A stretch of DNA of 64,000 nucleotides. Origin: Pseudoalteromonas piscicida. Lineage in GTDB: Bacteria; Pseudomonadota; Gammaproteobacteria; Enterobacterales; Alteromonadaceae. The notes beneath the pieces were generated by a model. It ran no database searches, was not told the origin of the DNA, and saw nothing but the letters and a program-made list of their open reading frames with translations. The stretch is from NCBI RefSeq assembly GCF_002744175.1, contig NZ_NKHF01000027.1, positions 16,247 to 80,246 on the forward strand. Reading direction: 5' to 3'. Both the position numbers and the translations under genes were made by a program. Positions 54,686 to 64,000 of the stretch are shown in pieces (positions within the stretch are counted from its first letter, which is position 1; each line of letters starts with the position of its first letter).

Positions 54686-56596
54686 TTACTGTTGCTCTGT
54701 TACCTGTAGCTGAGGTCGTTTAACCTCCGCTTTCGCTTCTAGTGCCGCTAGCAGCTCTAGATAGTTTTTGTTGGCATAAGAAGAAGTAATGGATTGCTTC
54801 TGCTGCGGGTCGACTTTGCCGTCCACTTCAGGTGTGGTTACTGATTTAAGCACCACAAATGCAGAATCACCATTATCAAGCTCAACTAGCGCAGATTGCG
54901 TTTCTGCAACACCTGGCTGAGGCAATTTAAATGCCTCGGTAGAAATTGCCGGCGGTACGTCATAGCTACGACGCTTTAGCTCTGCCACGCTTTTCACTTC
55001 AACGTTTTGCGCTTTGGCGATCTCAGCAAGTGTTGAACCGTTTTGTAACTGCTCGAATAAAGACTGCGCTTTTTCAGCAATAAGTGCCGATGCTTTTTCG
55101 TCGCTTAACTGCGTTTTAATTTGAGCACTCACTTCTTCAAGTGGTTTAGTCGCAGCAGGCTTGTGATCAGCAACACGAACCACAACGATATGCTCAGGCG
55201 CCACTTCTAACACTTCTGAGTTTACACGGTCTTCTAACAGCTCAGGTGTAAAGATTGTACTCGTTACGTTTGGTGCATTAAGTGGTTCAGGCAACGCATT
55301 ACGGCTAACAAGCTCTGTTGATTTCACTTCAACACCGGCAACTTCGGCAGCATCCTGCAGTGAATCGGCCATTTCGAACGCAAGCTCAGCTACACGAGTC
55401 TGTTTTTGATAGAAAGCATCAATCTTAGCCGCTTTTTCAAGCTCTGCTCGAAGTTCCTCTTTTACATCATCGAATGACTGTGCTTGCTGGCGTTGAATGT
55501 CGGTCAGTTTAATGATGTGAAAGCCAAATTCTGACTCCACCACTTCAGACACATCACCTACAGCAGCCAATGAGAATGCCGCATCTTCAAATGCTGGGTC
55601 CATCATGTCTCTTTCGATCCAGTCTAGATCACCACCAAGCTCAGCACTCACGATGTCGTCAGACTTTTCTTCTGCTACAACAGCAAAATCAGCACCACCG
55701 TTGAGCTCAGCTAAGATTTCATCAGCCTTCTGCTTAGCCGCTTCTGGATCTTCGCTTGAGTCGACAAGAATGTGTGATACACGACGTCTCTCAGGCTCTA
55801 AGTACTGGTTTTTTTGTTCTTCGTAATACGTTTTTAGTGCTTCTTCTGTTACCGGCTCTGCAGGCGCTAGGTCTTGTGCTTTTAACTCAATATAGTTAAC
55901 CGCGACGAGCTCAGGTGCTTGGAACTGGTTCTGGTTTAAGTCGTAGTAGTTTTGGACTTCTTCATCTGAAACCGATACTTCGTCTTTTACTAATTCTTTA
56001 CTAAGTACTGCGTAATCGATGGCTCGCGTTTGTTGCTGCAGAGCAATTGAGTGTTGTAGTTCGTTCTTCAACACAAAATCAGTACCCGCAACCGCTGAAA
56101 TCAATTGTGCACGGGTCATCTCGTCACGCAGATATTCACGGAAGCTGTCCGGTTGGAAGTTCATCTGACGGATAACTTGTAAGTAACGGTCGTTACTGAA
56201 CTCACCGCCAATCTGGAAGTACGGCATTTCTACAATCGCTTTTTTTACTTGTTCGTCACTAACGCGAAGACCAAGCTCCTTTGCTAGTTGCGATTGCAAT
56301 TCCTGTTGTACTAACTGATCAACCACACCTTGGCGGATTTGCGCCATATAGTTCGGATCGGCTGCGATTTGCGCAAAGTATTCACCAAACTGCTGCTCTA
56401 GACGTGCACGTTCATTTGAATAAGCACGGGAGAACTTAGTTTGCGAGATCTTTACTCCGTTAACTTCTGCGACAGGTTGCTCTGTGGTCTGACCTAGGTA
56501 ACCACCGATCCCTGCTAACGCAAAAGATAAGATGACTAAACCTAATACGATTTTAGCCGCCGGCCCTTGTGAACCTTCTCTGATCTTTTCAAGCAT
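54686..56596 (-). CDS. ppiD: Periplasmic folding chaperone PpiD
   Basis: Membrane-anchored SurA-like chaperone near the Sec translocon. 636 residues (E. coli 623). N-terminal membrane anchor KIVLGLVILSFALAGIGGYL, a SurA-N-like helical region (about 35-200), and a parvulin domain (about 265-360: RRVSHILVDSSEDPEAAKQK ... GFHIIKLTDI). As in E. coli it follows hupB downstream of lon. Confidence 0.94.
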   Translation of the reverse strand: MLEKIREGSQGPAAKIVLGLVILSFALAGIGGYLGQTTEQPVAEVNGVKISQTKFSRAYSNERARLEQQFGEYFAQIAADPNYMAQIRQGVVDQLVQQELQSQLAKELGLRVSDEQVKKAIVEMPYFQIGGEFSNDRYLQVIRQMNFQPDSFREYLRDEMTRAQLISAVAGTDFVLKNELQHSIALQQQTRAIDYAVLSKELVKDEVSVSDEEVQNYYDLNQNQFQAPELVAVNYIELKAQDLAPAEPVTEEALKTYYEEQKNQYLEPERRRVSHILVDSSEDPEAAKQKADEILAELNGGADFAVVAEEKSDDIVSAELGGDLDWIERDMMDPAFEDAAFSLAAVGDVSEVVESEFGFHIIKLTDIQRQQAQSFDDVKEELRAELEKAAKIDAFYQKQTRVAELAFEMADSLQDAAEVAGVEVKSTELVSRNALPEPLNAPNVTSTIFTPELLEDRVNSEVLEVAPEHIVVVRVADHKPAATKPLEEVSAQIKTQLSDEKASALIAEKAQSLFEQLQNGSTLAEIAKAQNVEVKSVAELKRRSYDVPPAISTEAFKLPQPGVAETQSALVELDNGDSAFVVLKSVTTPEVDGKVDPQQKQSITSSYANKNYLELLAALEAKAEVKRPQLQVTEQQ

Positions 56597-56697
56597 TTAT
56601 TGTTTCTCTTATCTAAGTCAAAGCACACGAGGCACTTTGTGAATTACTAGATGTTGGTTAAAGCATTATACCACCGCAAGTTCTAGCAGTGATGGTA

Positions 56698-56730
56698 TAA
56701 AAAAAGCGTATCTTAGCAGATACGCCTTTT
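56698..56730 (-). terminator. Intrinsic terminator after hupB
   Basis: GCGTATCT (56707-56714) pairs with AGATACGC (56719-56726), loop of four; on the minus strand a T run follows (56700-56706). Confidence 0.88.
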
Positions 56731-56778
56731 ATCTTGAAGCAGTTCGCGATGACTCATCATCGCTTAATTCAAATTGAA

Positions 56779-57051
56779 TTAGTTTACTGCGTCTTTAAGC
56801 GCTTTACCCGCTTTGAAAGATGGGATGTTAGCTGCTGCGATTTGAATAGTCTCGCCTGTTTGAGGGTTACGACCAGAACGTGCAGCACGCTCACGTACTG
56901 AGAAAGTACCAAAACCTACAAGAGCAACAGAGTCACCATCTTTAAGTGCACCTGTTACCGACTCAATGAATGAATCTAGCGCACGACCAGCAGCCGCTTT
57001 AGAAATGTCAGCATCAGCTGCGATTTGATCGATTAATTGAGATTTATTCAC
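56779..57051 (-). CDS. hupB: DNA-binding protein HU-beta
   Basis: Nucleoid-associated HU subunit. The open frame extends to 57081, but the family start is the GTG at 57049-57051 ([20 protein letters not shown]) with GAGGA just upstream; this gives exactly 90 residues as in E. coli. The DNA-binding arm [20 protein letters not shown] is intact. Lies between lon and ppiD, the conserved clpPX-lon-hupB-ppiD order. Confidence 0.97.
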   Translation of the reverse strand: MNKSQLIDQIAADADISKAAAGRALDSFIESVTGALKDGDSVALVGFGTFSVRERAARSGRNPQTGETIQIAAANIPSFKAGKALKDAVN

Positions 57052-57078
57052 AATATCATCCTCTTCCATAGTTATTAT

Positions 57079-57107
57079 CAAAAGTTACTTCTTACTGGTA
57101 ACTTTTG
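57079..57107. promoter_or_regulatory. Perfect 10+10 inverted repeat upstream of hupB
   Basis: CAAAAGTTAC (57079-57088) and GTAACTTTTG (57098-57107) separated by nine bases, 28 bases upstream of the hupB start. Could be an operator or a 5'UTR hairpin; no T run follows on the minus strand. Confidence 0.5.
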
Positions 57108-57267
57108 CTATTCATTTAGAGACATCACAGCGACTCTCTAATTCTCGAAATCTTTCTCAAGCCTAGTGATTACGGGGCTTCCGAACCACCAAGCTTGAAT
57201 ACAGTGCCTAACTTAACACACCTTTTAGATTTGAAAAGCCTTTTCACTCACTTTTTTGGCTTTTTTC

Positions 57268-59625
57268 TCAGTTTTTTTGCGATTCCACAGTAAAACTGTC
57301 TAATGGATGCGCTAATGCTAGCGATAGTACGTCATCAATCCAAGACACGGCATGAATATCAAGTCCTTCAAGCACGTTTTCTGGGATCTCTTTCAAGTCA
57401 CGCTCATTCTTTTTCGGGATGAGAACACGCTTGATACCACCGCGATGTGCAGCCAGTAGTTTTTCTTTTAAACCACCAATTGGCAGTACTTCACCGCGCA
57501 GGGTGATCTCACCGGTCATAGCAACATCAGCACGTACTGGATTACCTGTTAAGCTAGAAACTAATCCAGTTACCATTGCAATACCAGCACTTGGTCCATC
57601 TTTAGGTGTCGCACCTTCAGGTACATGAACGTGAATATCGCGCTTCTCGTAAAAGTCTTCGTTAATACGCAGCTTATCAGCACGATTGCGCACCACGGTC
57701 ATTGCCGCTTGAATCGACTCTTGCATCACATCACCCAAAGAGCCTGTGTAAGCAAGTTTACCTTTACCTGGCACGGCGGCACATTCGATAGTGAGTAGAT
57801 CTCCCCCCACTTCAGTCCACGCTAATCCGGTTACTTGACCAACACGGTCGCCATCTTCCGCTTTGCCATAGTCGTGACGCTGGACACCTAAAAATTCTTC
57901 TAAGTTTTCTTGGTTAATCACAACCTGCTTCACTTCTTTGTCAAGCAAGATGTTCTTCACCGCTTTACGGCATAGTTTAGAGACTTCACGTTCTAAATTA
58001 CGGACACCGGCTTCACGAGTGTAATAGCGAATAATGCCAATAATTGCGCTGTCTTCAATATTTATTTCAGACTCTTTTAGTCCATTGCGTTTAATTTGCT
58101 TTGGAATAAGGTGCTGTTTCGCAATGTTAAGCTTTTCGTCTTCTGTATAACCAGATAAACGGATCACTTCCATTCTATCAAGCAGTGGGCCGGGTATATT
58201 GAAACTGTTAGACGTTGCCACAAACATAACGTCAGACAAGTCGTAGTCCACTTCAAGGTAATGATCGGCAAAATTACTGTTCTGCTCTGGGTCAAGTACT
58301 TCTAACAAGGCCGAGGCTGGATCACCGCGCATATCCGATGACATCTTGTCGATTTCATCGAGCAAGAATAATGGATTCTTTACCCCTACTTTAGACATGC
58401 TTTGAATAAGCTTACCAGGCATTGAACCTATGTAAGTTCTTCTATGACCACGAATTTCAGCTTCGTCTCTAACACCACCTAGCGCCATACGCACGTATTT
58501 GCGCCCTGTAGAGCGAGCAATAGACTGACCGAGGCTAGTTTTACCCACACCAGGAGGACCCACTAAACACAGAATAGGACCTTTCAATTTATTGGTACGT
58601 TGCTGCACTGCTAGATATTCAATGATGCGGTCTTTAACCTTTTCTAACCCATAGTGATCTGCATCTAAAATCTTCTGAGCACCTGCAAGGTCCTTTTTCA
58701 CCTTAGAACGTTTTTTCCAAGGAACATTAATCATGGTCTCAATGTATGAGCGCACAACCGTTGCTTCTGCAGACATTGGCGACATCATTTTCAGCTTGTT
58801 CAGCTCAGACATTGCCTTTTCTTCCGCTTCTTGCGGCATTTTAGATTCACTAATGCGTTTTTTGAGCGCTTCGAATTCGTCAGGTACATCGTCTAGTTCG
58901 CCAAGCTCTTTCTGAATTGCTTTCATTTGCTCATTCAGATAGTACTCTCGTTGAGACTTCTCCATTTGCTTTTTAACGCGAGAACGGATTTTCTTTTCGA
59001 CTTGCAGTAAGTCGATTTCGCCTTCCATCAACGCCATTAAGTACTCAAGACGTTCGGTGACATCATGAATTTCAAGTACTTTTTGCTTCTCTGGCACCTT
59101 AATTGGCATGTGTGCAGCCATGGTATCCGCAAGGCGCGCGGCTTCGTCGATACCAGAAACCGACGTTAATACCTCAGGTGGGATTTTTTTATTTAGCTTT
59201 ACATAGCCTTCAAATTGGCTAATGGCACTACGCACCAAGACATCTTGCTCTTGCTCATCTACATCTTGTGATGGAATATATTGAGCTTGTGCTAAGAAAT
59301 ATTCATCGGTTATTAAAAATTCATCTATTTTAGCGCGTTGAGTGCCCTCAACTAACACCTTAACCGTACCATCTGGCAGTTTAAGTAACTGCAATACCGT
59401 TGCGATAGTACCAGTTTGATAGACGTCGTCAGTGCTTGGGTCATCAACTGAGGCGTCTTTTTGCGCAACTAAAAAGATTTGCTTGTCGTTGTCCATCGCA
59501 GCTTCTAGGCATTTTATTGATTTTTCTCGGCCTACAAACAGCGGGATCACCATGTGCGGGTACACGACTACGTCGCGTAGCGCTAGCACAGGAATTTCTA
59601 CTCGATCCGTTCTTTCAAGCGTCAT
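57268..59625 (-). CDS. lon: ATP-dependent Lon protease
   Basis: Hexameric AAA+ serine protease for misfolded and regulatory proteins. The ATG at 59623-59625 ([20 protein letters not shown]) gives 785 residues (E. coli 784); a TTG-initiated 7-residue extension is less likely. N-terminal substrate domain, Walker [10 protein letters not shown], Walker [11 protein letters not shown], and the catalytic Ser in [14 protein letters not shown] with the partner Lys further on. Preceded by a consensus sigma-32 promoter. A weak hairpin (57234-57264) follows the end. Confidence 0.98.
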   Translation of the reverse strand: MTLERTDRVEIPVLALRDVVVYPHMVIPLFVGREKSIKCLEAAMDNDKQIFLVAQKDASVDDPSTDDVYQTGTIATVLQLLKLPDGTVKVLVEGTQRAKIDEFLITDEYFLAQAQYIPSQDVDEQEQDVLVRSAISQFEGYVKLNKKIPPEVLTSVSGIDEAARLADTMAAHMPIKVPEKQKVLEIHDVTERLEYLMALMEGEIDLLQVEKKIRSRVKKQMEKSQREYYLNEQMKAIQKELGELDDVPDEFEALKKRISESKMPQEAEEKAMSELNKLKMMSPMSAEATVVRSYIETMINVPWKKRSKVKKDLAGAQKILDADHYGLEKVKDRIIEYLAVQQRTNKLKGPILCLVGPPGVGKTSLGQSIARSTGRKYVRMALGGVRDEAEIRGHRRTYIGSMPGKLIQSMSKVGVKNPLFLLDEIDKMSSDMRGDPASALLEVLDPEQNSNFADHYLEVDYDLSDVMFVATSNSFNIPGPLLDRMEVIRLSGYTEDEKLNIAKQHLIPKQIKRNGLKESEINIEDSAIIGIIRYYTREAGVRNLEREVSKLCRKAVKNILLDKEVKQVVINQENLEEFLGVQRHDYGKAEDGDRVGQVTGLAWTEVGGDLLTIECAAVPGKGKLAYTGSLGDVMQESIQAAMTVVRNRADKLRINEDFYEKRDIHVHVPEGATPKDGPSAGIAMVTGLVSSLTGNPVRADVAMTGEITLRGEVLPIGGLKEKLLAAHRGGIKRVLIPKKNERDLKEIPENVLEGLDIHAVSWIDDVLSLALAHPLDSFTVESQKN

Positions 59626-59668
59626 TATGTTCTCTTCGCACTTCAATTAATTTTGGGAATACTGAGCT

Positions 59669-59698
59669 ATATGGGGATAACGCAGATAAAGTTCAATA
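59669..59698 (-). promoter_or_regulatory. Heat-shock (sigma-32) promoter of lon
   Basis: On the minus strand: -35 TATTGAAC (59691-59698), 14-base spacer, -10 CCCCATAT (59669-59676). The sigma-32 consensus is CTTGAAA, 13-14 bases, CCCCATnT. Predicted start near 59660, about 35 bases before the ATG. Confidence 0.82.
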
Positions 59699-59878
59699 GT
59701 TTATAGTAATCCGCATCAAGTAGAGATCAATTCAACGCATAAAAAGCTGGGTTTTACACCTAATTTAGCAAACAAAAACCGCCAAAGCGTTTCACTCTAA
59801 ACACATGCCCTACCATGACTCTTTAACGTTATACCAAATTTGACCATATTGGCTTCTATTTGATGTGGACTAAGATGT

Positions 59879-59905
59879 AAAAAGGAGCGCTGGGCTCCTT
59901 TTTCA
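59879..59905 (-). terminator. Intrinsic terminator after clpX
   Basis: AAAAAGGAGC (59879-59888) pairs with GCTCCTTTTT (59894-59903) around a five-base loop, symmetrical with A/T tails. It separates clpX from lon. Confidence 0.88.
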
Positions 59906-59918
59906 ATCTTGTATAGAG

Positions 59919-61202
59919 TTATTCAGATGCCGCTTTTTCTTTACCGTTATTTTCGTAAATCATAATCGGATCCGACTCACCTTTGATGACAGTCTCATCA
60001 ATGACTACCTTGCTGACCTCTTCCAACGAAGGTAACTCATACATAGTATCTAGCAACACACCTTCAACGATCGAACGTAGGCCCCTTGCTCCGGTTTTAC
60101 GTTCCATCGCTTTATGAGCAATCGCTCTCAATGCGTCTTCTCGGAATTCAAGGTCTACTCCTTCCATCTTAAACAGTGCCGCATACTGCTTGGTTAGCGC
60201 GTTCTTTGGCTCGTTTAAGATTTCAATTAGTGCATCTTCGTCCAACTCGGTTAGTGTAGCAACCACAGGCAAACGACCAATGAATTCAGGGATTAAGCCA
60301 TACTTGACTAAATCTTCAGGCTCTACGTCTTTAAATGTTTCGCTAAGTGAACGCTCTGAGTCTTTCGACTTAACCTCTGCACCAAAACCGATACCGGTGT
60401 TTTTCGTACTACGTTGTTCAATCACTTTATCTAGGCCTGCAAATGCACCGCCGCAGATAAACAAGATTTTAGACGTATCAACTTGTAAAAACTCCTGCTG
60501 CGGGTGCTTTCTGCCACCTTGAGGCGGAACAGAAGCTACCGTGCCTTCAATCAGTTTTAGTAGTGCTTGTTGTACACCTTCACCGGACACATCACGGGTA
60601 ATTGAAGGATTGTCTGACTTTCTTGAAATCTTGTCGATTTCGTCAATATAAACAATGCCTCGCTGCGCCTTTTCTACGTCGTAATCACATTTTTGCAGCA
60701 GCTTTTGAATGATGTTTTCAACATCTTCACCAACATAACCAGCTTCAGTTAACGTTGTTGCATCTGCCATTGTAAATGGTACGTCGAGTAAACGGGCAAG
60801 CGTCTCAGCTAGTAGGGTTTTACCACTACCAGTTGGACCAATTAAAAGAATATTACTCTTGCCAAGTTCAACATCACCTTTGCCGCCTTGAGTACGTAAG
60901 CGCTTGTAGTGATTATATACGGCTACAGAAAGTACTTTTTTCGCATGTTCTTGGCCGATCACATAATCATCTAGGTGATTTCTGATTTCTTTTGGTACAG
61001 GCAATTTATCAGACGCGTCATGCTTAGGCGCAATATCTTTGATTTCTTCCCTAATAATATCGTTACAAAGTTCAACGCACTCGTCACATATATAGACAGA
61101 TGGACCGGCAATTAACTTACGAACTTCATGCTGACTCTTACCGCAAAATGAGCAGTAGAGTAACTTGTTGTTCTTATCGCCGTCTGTTGGAGTGTCTGAC
61201 AT
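59919..61202 (-). CDS. clpX: ATP-dependent Clp protease ATPase subunit ClpX
   Basis: AAA+ unfoldase for ClpP. 427 residues (E. coli 424). Zinc-binding N domain with Cys17, Cys20, Cys39 and Cys42 (YCSFCGK ... YICDEC). Walker A GPTGSGKT, Walker [12 protein letters not shown], substrate RKH loop in [10 protein letters not shown], and the ClpP-docking IGF loop in [10 protein letters not shown]. Follows clpP by 122 bases with a hairpin in between. Confidence 0.98.
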   Translation of the reverse strand: MSDTPTDGDKNNKLLYCSFCGKSQHEVRKLIAGPSVYICDECVELCNDIIREEIKDIAPKHDASDKLPVPKEIRNHLDDYVIGQEHAKKVLSVAVYNHYKRLRTQGGKGDVELGKSNILLIGPTGSGKTLLAETLARLLDVPFTMADATTLTEAGYVGEDVENIIQKLLQKCDYDVEKAQRGIVYIDEIDKISRKSDNPSITRDVSGEGVQQALLKLIEGTVASVPPQGGRKHPQQEFLQVDTSKILFICGGAFAGLDKVIEQRSTKNTGIGFGAEVKSKDSERSLSETFKDVEPEDLVKYGLIPEFIGRLPVVATLTELDEDALIEILNEPKNALTKQYAALFKMEGVDLEFREDALRAIAHKAMERKTGARGLRSIVEGVLLDTMYELPSLEEVSKVVIDETVIKGESDPIMIYENNGKEKAASE

Positions 61203-61290
61203 TCAGCTACCTCATTCAATTGCTGTTATCTCTCGATAACATCGTATTTCTTTTAACTATACCAAAGAATATGTGCTTTGGCACAGTAGA

Positions 61291-61315
61291 AGCCGATGAA
61301 TTAGCTTCATCGGCT
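61291..61315 (-). promoter_or_regulatory. Hairpin in the clpP-clpX intergenic RNA
   Basis: AGCCGATGAA (61291-61300) pairs with TTCATCGGCT (61306-61315), five-base loop, about 10 bases after the clpP stop. No T tract on the minus strand; probably an attenuator or mRNA-stability element that sets the ClpP:ClpX ratio. Confidence 0.6.
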
Positions 61316-61324
61316 ACTTCCTAA

Positions 61325-61942
61325 TCACTTAAGCTCGCGGCTCGAGTGAACTGCATCAATTAGGCCATATTCTAGGGCTTGATCAGCAGTCATAAAGTTG
61401 TCTCGATCGGTATCGTGAGCAACCACATCGTAAGGCTGGCCAGTATGATCCGCCATCAAACGATTCAACTTCTCTTTAATTGCCAAGATTTCACGGGCAT
61501 GGATTTCAAAATCTGATGCTTGCCCTTGGAAGCCACCTAATGGTTGGTGGATCATAACGCGTGAGTTAGGTAAACAATAGCGCTTACCTTTAGCACCACC
61601 AGATAGTAAAAATGCACCCATACTAGCCGCCTGACCAACACACACAGTGCTCACATCTGGCTTAATGAAATTCATCGTGTCATAAATTGACATACCAGCG
61701 GTCACCGAGCCACCCGGTGAATTGATATATAGGAATATATCTTTGTCTGGGCTCTCTGACTCCAAAAACAACATCTGCGCCACGATAAGGTTGGCCATAT
61801 GGTCTTCTACCTGACCCGTTAAGAAAATAATACGGTCTTTAAGTAGTCGAGAGTAAATGTCATAAGAACGCTCGCCTTTAGCCGTTTGCTCCACGACCAT
61901 AGGTACTAATGCATTGGTTGGATCGATCATACCATCATTCAT
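61325..61942 (-). CDS. clpP: ATP-dependent Clp protease proteolytic subunit ClpP
   Basis: Tetradecameric serine protease. 205 residues (E. coli 207). The catalytic triad is Ser107 (GQAASMGAF), His132 (MIHQPLGG) and Asp181 (TDRDNFM), aligned with E. coli Ser111/His136/Asp185. Shine-Dalgarno AAGGAA precedes the ATG. Lies between tig and clpX, the classic order. Confidence 0.98.
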   Translation of the reverse strand: MNDGMIDPTNALVPMVVEQTAKGERSYDIYSRLLKDRIIFLTGQVEDHMANLIVAQMLFLESESPDKDIFLYINSPGGSVTAGMSIYDTMNFIKPDVSTVCVGQAASMGAFLLSGGAKGKRYCLPNSRVMIHQPLGGFQGQASDFEIHAREILAIKEKLNRLMADHTGQPYDVVAHDTDRDNFMTADQALEYGLIDAVHSSRELK

Positions 61943-62310
61943 GTTTTTTATTCCTTATTAGCACAGAATCTGCTATCAGCGTGTAGCAAGTTCATTGAGT
62001 TTAGCGCGACTCAAGGAACATTCTGCAATCGGTGTTAAAGCTAATACTTTTTTGAGCGAAATGGAACGAGTAATACTTATTGAATTAACTCTCCAACTCT
62101 TTTGAAAGATAAAATTCCCCCGTAGCTTAGCTACAAATTTCTTATTTAAAACAAATAAATAGAAATACTCTGGCCTAACTACAAAGCTAATCCTCAGCTT
62201 CAAAATAGTGCGTTTACTCAATACAAGAGGTAAAACTCACAGAAATAAGTATAGCTAATAAAAAAAGCCATGCCTCAAGATATAAGCACTTTATGCTTCA
62301 ATATCAAGGC
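61943..62310. other. Non-coding gap between tig and clpP
   Basis: About 370 bases of AT-rich sequence before clpP. I see no convincing gene; an 81-codon frame (61976-62221, minus) has no family resemblance and no clear ribosome-binding site. It should hold the clpP promoter, but I could not identify a clear sigma-70 or sigma-32 site. A long imperfect palindrome is present at about 62273-62310. Confidence 0.5.
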
Positions 62311-62311
62311 T

Positions 62312-62361
62312 TAAAAACAAAAATGGCCCGAATTCTCTATTAGAGTAACTCGAGCCATTTA
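62312..62361 (-). terminator. Intrinsic terminator after tig
   Basis: AAATGGCCCGAATTCTCT (62321-62338) is complementary, with mismatches, to AGAGTAACTCGAGCCATTT (62342-62360). On the minus strand it is followed by TTTTTGTTTTT. It lies 41 bases after the tig stop. Confidence 0.85.
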
Positions 62362-62401
62362 AACTTCAGCTTAGCTGGAAGTCAATGATTTCCTCAAAGA
62401 C

Positions 62402-63706
62402 TTATTGAGCCGCCTGTGGGTTCATGATGTCGTCGAATGATTTTTCAACATCAGAAACCGTTGCAGCAGCAAGAACAGCTTCAACAGCTAATTCTTCCAT
62501 CGCTACATTGCGCATTTGCTGCATAAGCTGGTCGTTTGTTTTGTAGTATTCAACTACTTCGCTTGGATCTTCGTATGCAGAAGCAACAGTCTCGATTAAC
62601 TCTTCAACTTTCGCATCGTCAGCTTTGATGTCGTTCGCTTTGATTACTTCACCTAGAAGTAAGCCAGTCTTAACGCGCGTTACCGCTTGCTCGTGGAAAA
62701 GCTCAGCTGGTAGCTCAGGCATGTTTTGTGCGTTGCCGCCAAAACGCTGTGCAGCTTGTTGACGAAGTGCGTCGATCTCTTGATCTACAAGTGCTTTAGG
62801 CACTTCAACGTCGTTGGTTTCTAGAAGACCTTTGATCGCTTGATCTTTAACGTTTGCTTTAACCGCTTGGTTAAGCTCACGTTCCATGTTCTTCTTCACT
62901 TCTTCTTTAAGTGCGTCAACGCCGCCTTCAGCAACACCAAACTTAGTTGCAAACTCATCAGTTAGTTCAGGAAGTTCTTGAACTTCAACTTTCTTCACTG
63001 TGATAGTGAATTGAGCCGCTTTACCTTTTAGGTTTTCAGCGTGGTAGTCTTCAGGGAAAGTTACGTCAGAAACAACTTCCTCACCTGCTTTTTTACCAAC
63101 GATACCATCTTCAAAACCTGGGATCATACGACCTTGGCCAAGTTCTAGAGGGAAATCTTCCGCTTTACCACCTTCAAACTCTTCACCGTCGATTGTACCA
63201 ACGAAATCAACCGTTACACGGTCTTTTTCGCCAGCAGCTGCATCGCTCTCAGTCCAATCAGCGTGCTGCTTACGAAGTGTTTCAAGCATATTAGCAAGAT
63301 CTTCGTCAGTTACTGAAACTGCTGGTTTCTCAACTGCGATTTTTTCTAGATCTTTAAGCTCAACTTCTGGATATACTTCAAAAGTTGCATCGAATTCTAA
63401 ATCTTTACCCGCTTCTAGAGATTTAGGAGCAAAGCTAGGTGCGCCAGCTGGGTTGATTTTCTCAGCAATGATTGCCTCGATATAGTTACGCTGCATTAAA
63501 TCGCCAGCAACTTCTTGACGAACAGCTGCGCCATAACGCTTAGTGATGATTGACACTGGTACTTTACCAGGGCGGAAGCCATCGATACGCTGTGTTTTTG
63601 ACAGTTGTTGTAGGCGTTTTTTAACTTCAGTCTCAACGTTCTCTGCAGGAACGGTGATGGTCAGACGGCGCTCAAGGCCTTGAGTCGTCTCAACAGAAAC
63701 TTGCAT
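62402..63706 (-). CDS. tig: Trigger factor
   Basis: Ribosome-bound chaperone and prolyl isomerase. 434 residues (E. coli 432). Ribosome-docking motif GFRPGKVP in the N-terminal domain; an FKBP domain at about 160-245 ([20 protein letters not shown] and [18 protein letters not shown]); then the C-terminal chaperone arms. First gene of the tig-clpP-clpX-lon-hupB-ppiD run, each unit with its own terminator. Confidence 0.98.
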   Translation of the reverse strand: MQVSVETTQGLERRLTITVPAENVETEVKKRLQQLSKTQRIDGFRPGKVPVSIITKRYGAAVRQEVAGDLMQRNYIEAIIAEKINPAGAPSFAPKSLEAGKDLEFDATFEVYPEVELKDLEKIAVEKPAVSVTDEDLANMLETLRKQHADWTESDAAAGEKDRVTVDFVGTIDGEEFEGGKAEDFPLELGQGRMIPGFEDGIVGKKAGEEVVSDVTFPEDYHAENLKGKAAQFTITVKKVEVQELPELTDEFATKFGVAEGGVDALKEEVKKNMERELNQAVKANVKDQAIKGLLETNDVEVPKALVDQEIDALRQQAAQRFGGNAQNMPELPAELFHEQAVTRVKTGLLLGEVIKANDIKADDAKVEELIETVASAYEDPSEVVEYYKTNDQLMQQMRNVAMEELAVEAVLAAATVSDVEKSFDDIMNPQAAQ

Positions 63707-63866
63707 GATTTACCTCAATCTTCATTTTTGGGCGACAAAGCGCCTTCCTTACTAACAAGACAACCATCATGCTTTTTATGGGCCTTCGGCTAAACTGCCA
63801 AACTCTCCGTTGCATGTGACGCTTGTTGCCTGCCCTACGGGCACTACGTTAATTAATAGACGCGGC

Positions 63867-63894
63867 ATTATAACCTATTCAACGACGGAGTCGA
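63867..63894 (-). promoter_or_regulatory. Sigma-70 promoter of tig
   Basis: On the minus strand: -10 TATAAT (63867-63872), 16-base spacer, -35 TCGACT (63889-63894), with GCCGCG after the -10. Predicted leader about 150 nt. The -35 matches only 4 of 6. Beyond it (63895-64000) I see no gene. Confidence 0.55.
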
Positions 63895-64000
63895 GCAATC
63901 GGGTTAAATAATTAGGCATATTGGTGCTAATTGATTAAAAGTTAGTTAATTTGAAATAATTGAAGTAGATAATAGAGAGAAAGTGGTCGGCGATGCAGGA

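Noticed and set aside
61976..62221. 81-codon minus-strand ORF between tig and clpP
   Set aside because: No family resemblance, AT-rich non-coding-like composition and no clear ribosome-binding site; the region should contain the clpP promoter.
1..64000. tRNA, rRNA, CRISPR arrays, prophage or integrase genes
   Set aside because: I looked for tRNA-like sequences, regularly spaced repeats and phage or recombinase proteins and found none that could be supported.

Overview
This 64 kb window is a contiguous stretch of bacterial core chromosome. Gene order, protein lengths and the moderately AT-rich composition point to a marine gammaproteobacterium of the Alteromonadales, most likely Pseudoalteromonas or a close relative (inferred from recognised protein families and synteny; no database search was possible). 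I see no prophage, transposase gene, CRISPR array, rRNA or tRNA.

Layout. (1) 1-8500, minus strand: translation and envelope genes in the order rpsB-tsf, pyrH, frr, uppS-cdsA-dxr-rseP-bamA; bamA runs off the left edge. A stringent-type promoter precedes rpsB. (2) 8585-13050, plus: map-glnD-dapD. (3) 13226-15280, minus: a lone TonB-dependent receptor. (4) 15439-23917, minus: rpoE-rseA-rseB-rseC, then lepA-lepB-rnc-era-recO-pdxJ. rpoE has a good sigma-E autoregulatory promoter. lepB, normally essential, is split by a one-base deletion directly after its catalytic Ser motif. (5) 24215-28213: nadB, the ygfX/sdhE pair, ygfZ and a SlyD-type PPIase. (6) 28248-34000: a small-membrane-protein/DUF481/YciU-like group, a crotonase, lrgA-lrgB and two convergent MscS-family channels. 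(7) 34206-41630: cysS, ppiB, lpxH, miaE, a Yip1 protein, phhAB (phenylalanine to tyrosine) and a probable methionine gamma-lyase. (8) 41821-52226: the phage-shock locus (pspABC-ycjX-ycjF, divergent pspF, sigma-54 promoter) followed by the sapABCDF ABC transporter. (9) 52245-54479: a membrane-bound AraC-type regulator next to a secreted NTF2-like/DJ-1 fusion. (10) 54686-63706, minus: the protein-quality-control run tig-clpP-clpX-lon-hupB-ppiD, with a heat-shock (sigma-32) promoter at lon.

How it fits together. Much of the window concerns envelope biogenesis and its surveillance: BamA, RseP, RseABC/RpoE, PpiD, signal peptidase, LpxH, UppS, CdsA, Psp and Sap. The regulatory sequences match: sigma-E at rpoE, sigma-54 at pspA and sigma-32 at lon, each with its regulator or substrate genes nearby.

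The least expected content is not a gene. At least four intergenic elements (13083-13224, 25819-25989, 30949-31199, 54477-54627) share imperfect inverted termini of the form TTAACCTGAxxTxxGGATAA and partly shared interiors. They look like a family of miniature inverted-repeat elements. Several abut or supply the stop codons of neighbouring genes. Together with the lepB frameshift they are the main items to follow up. I found no convincing undescribed multi-gene system.
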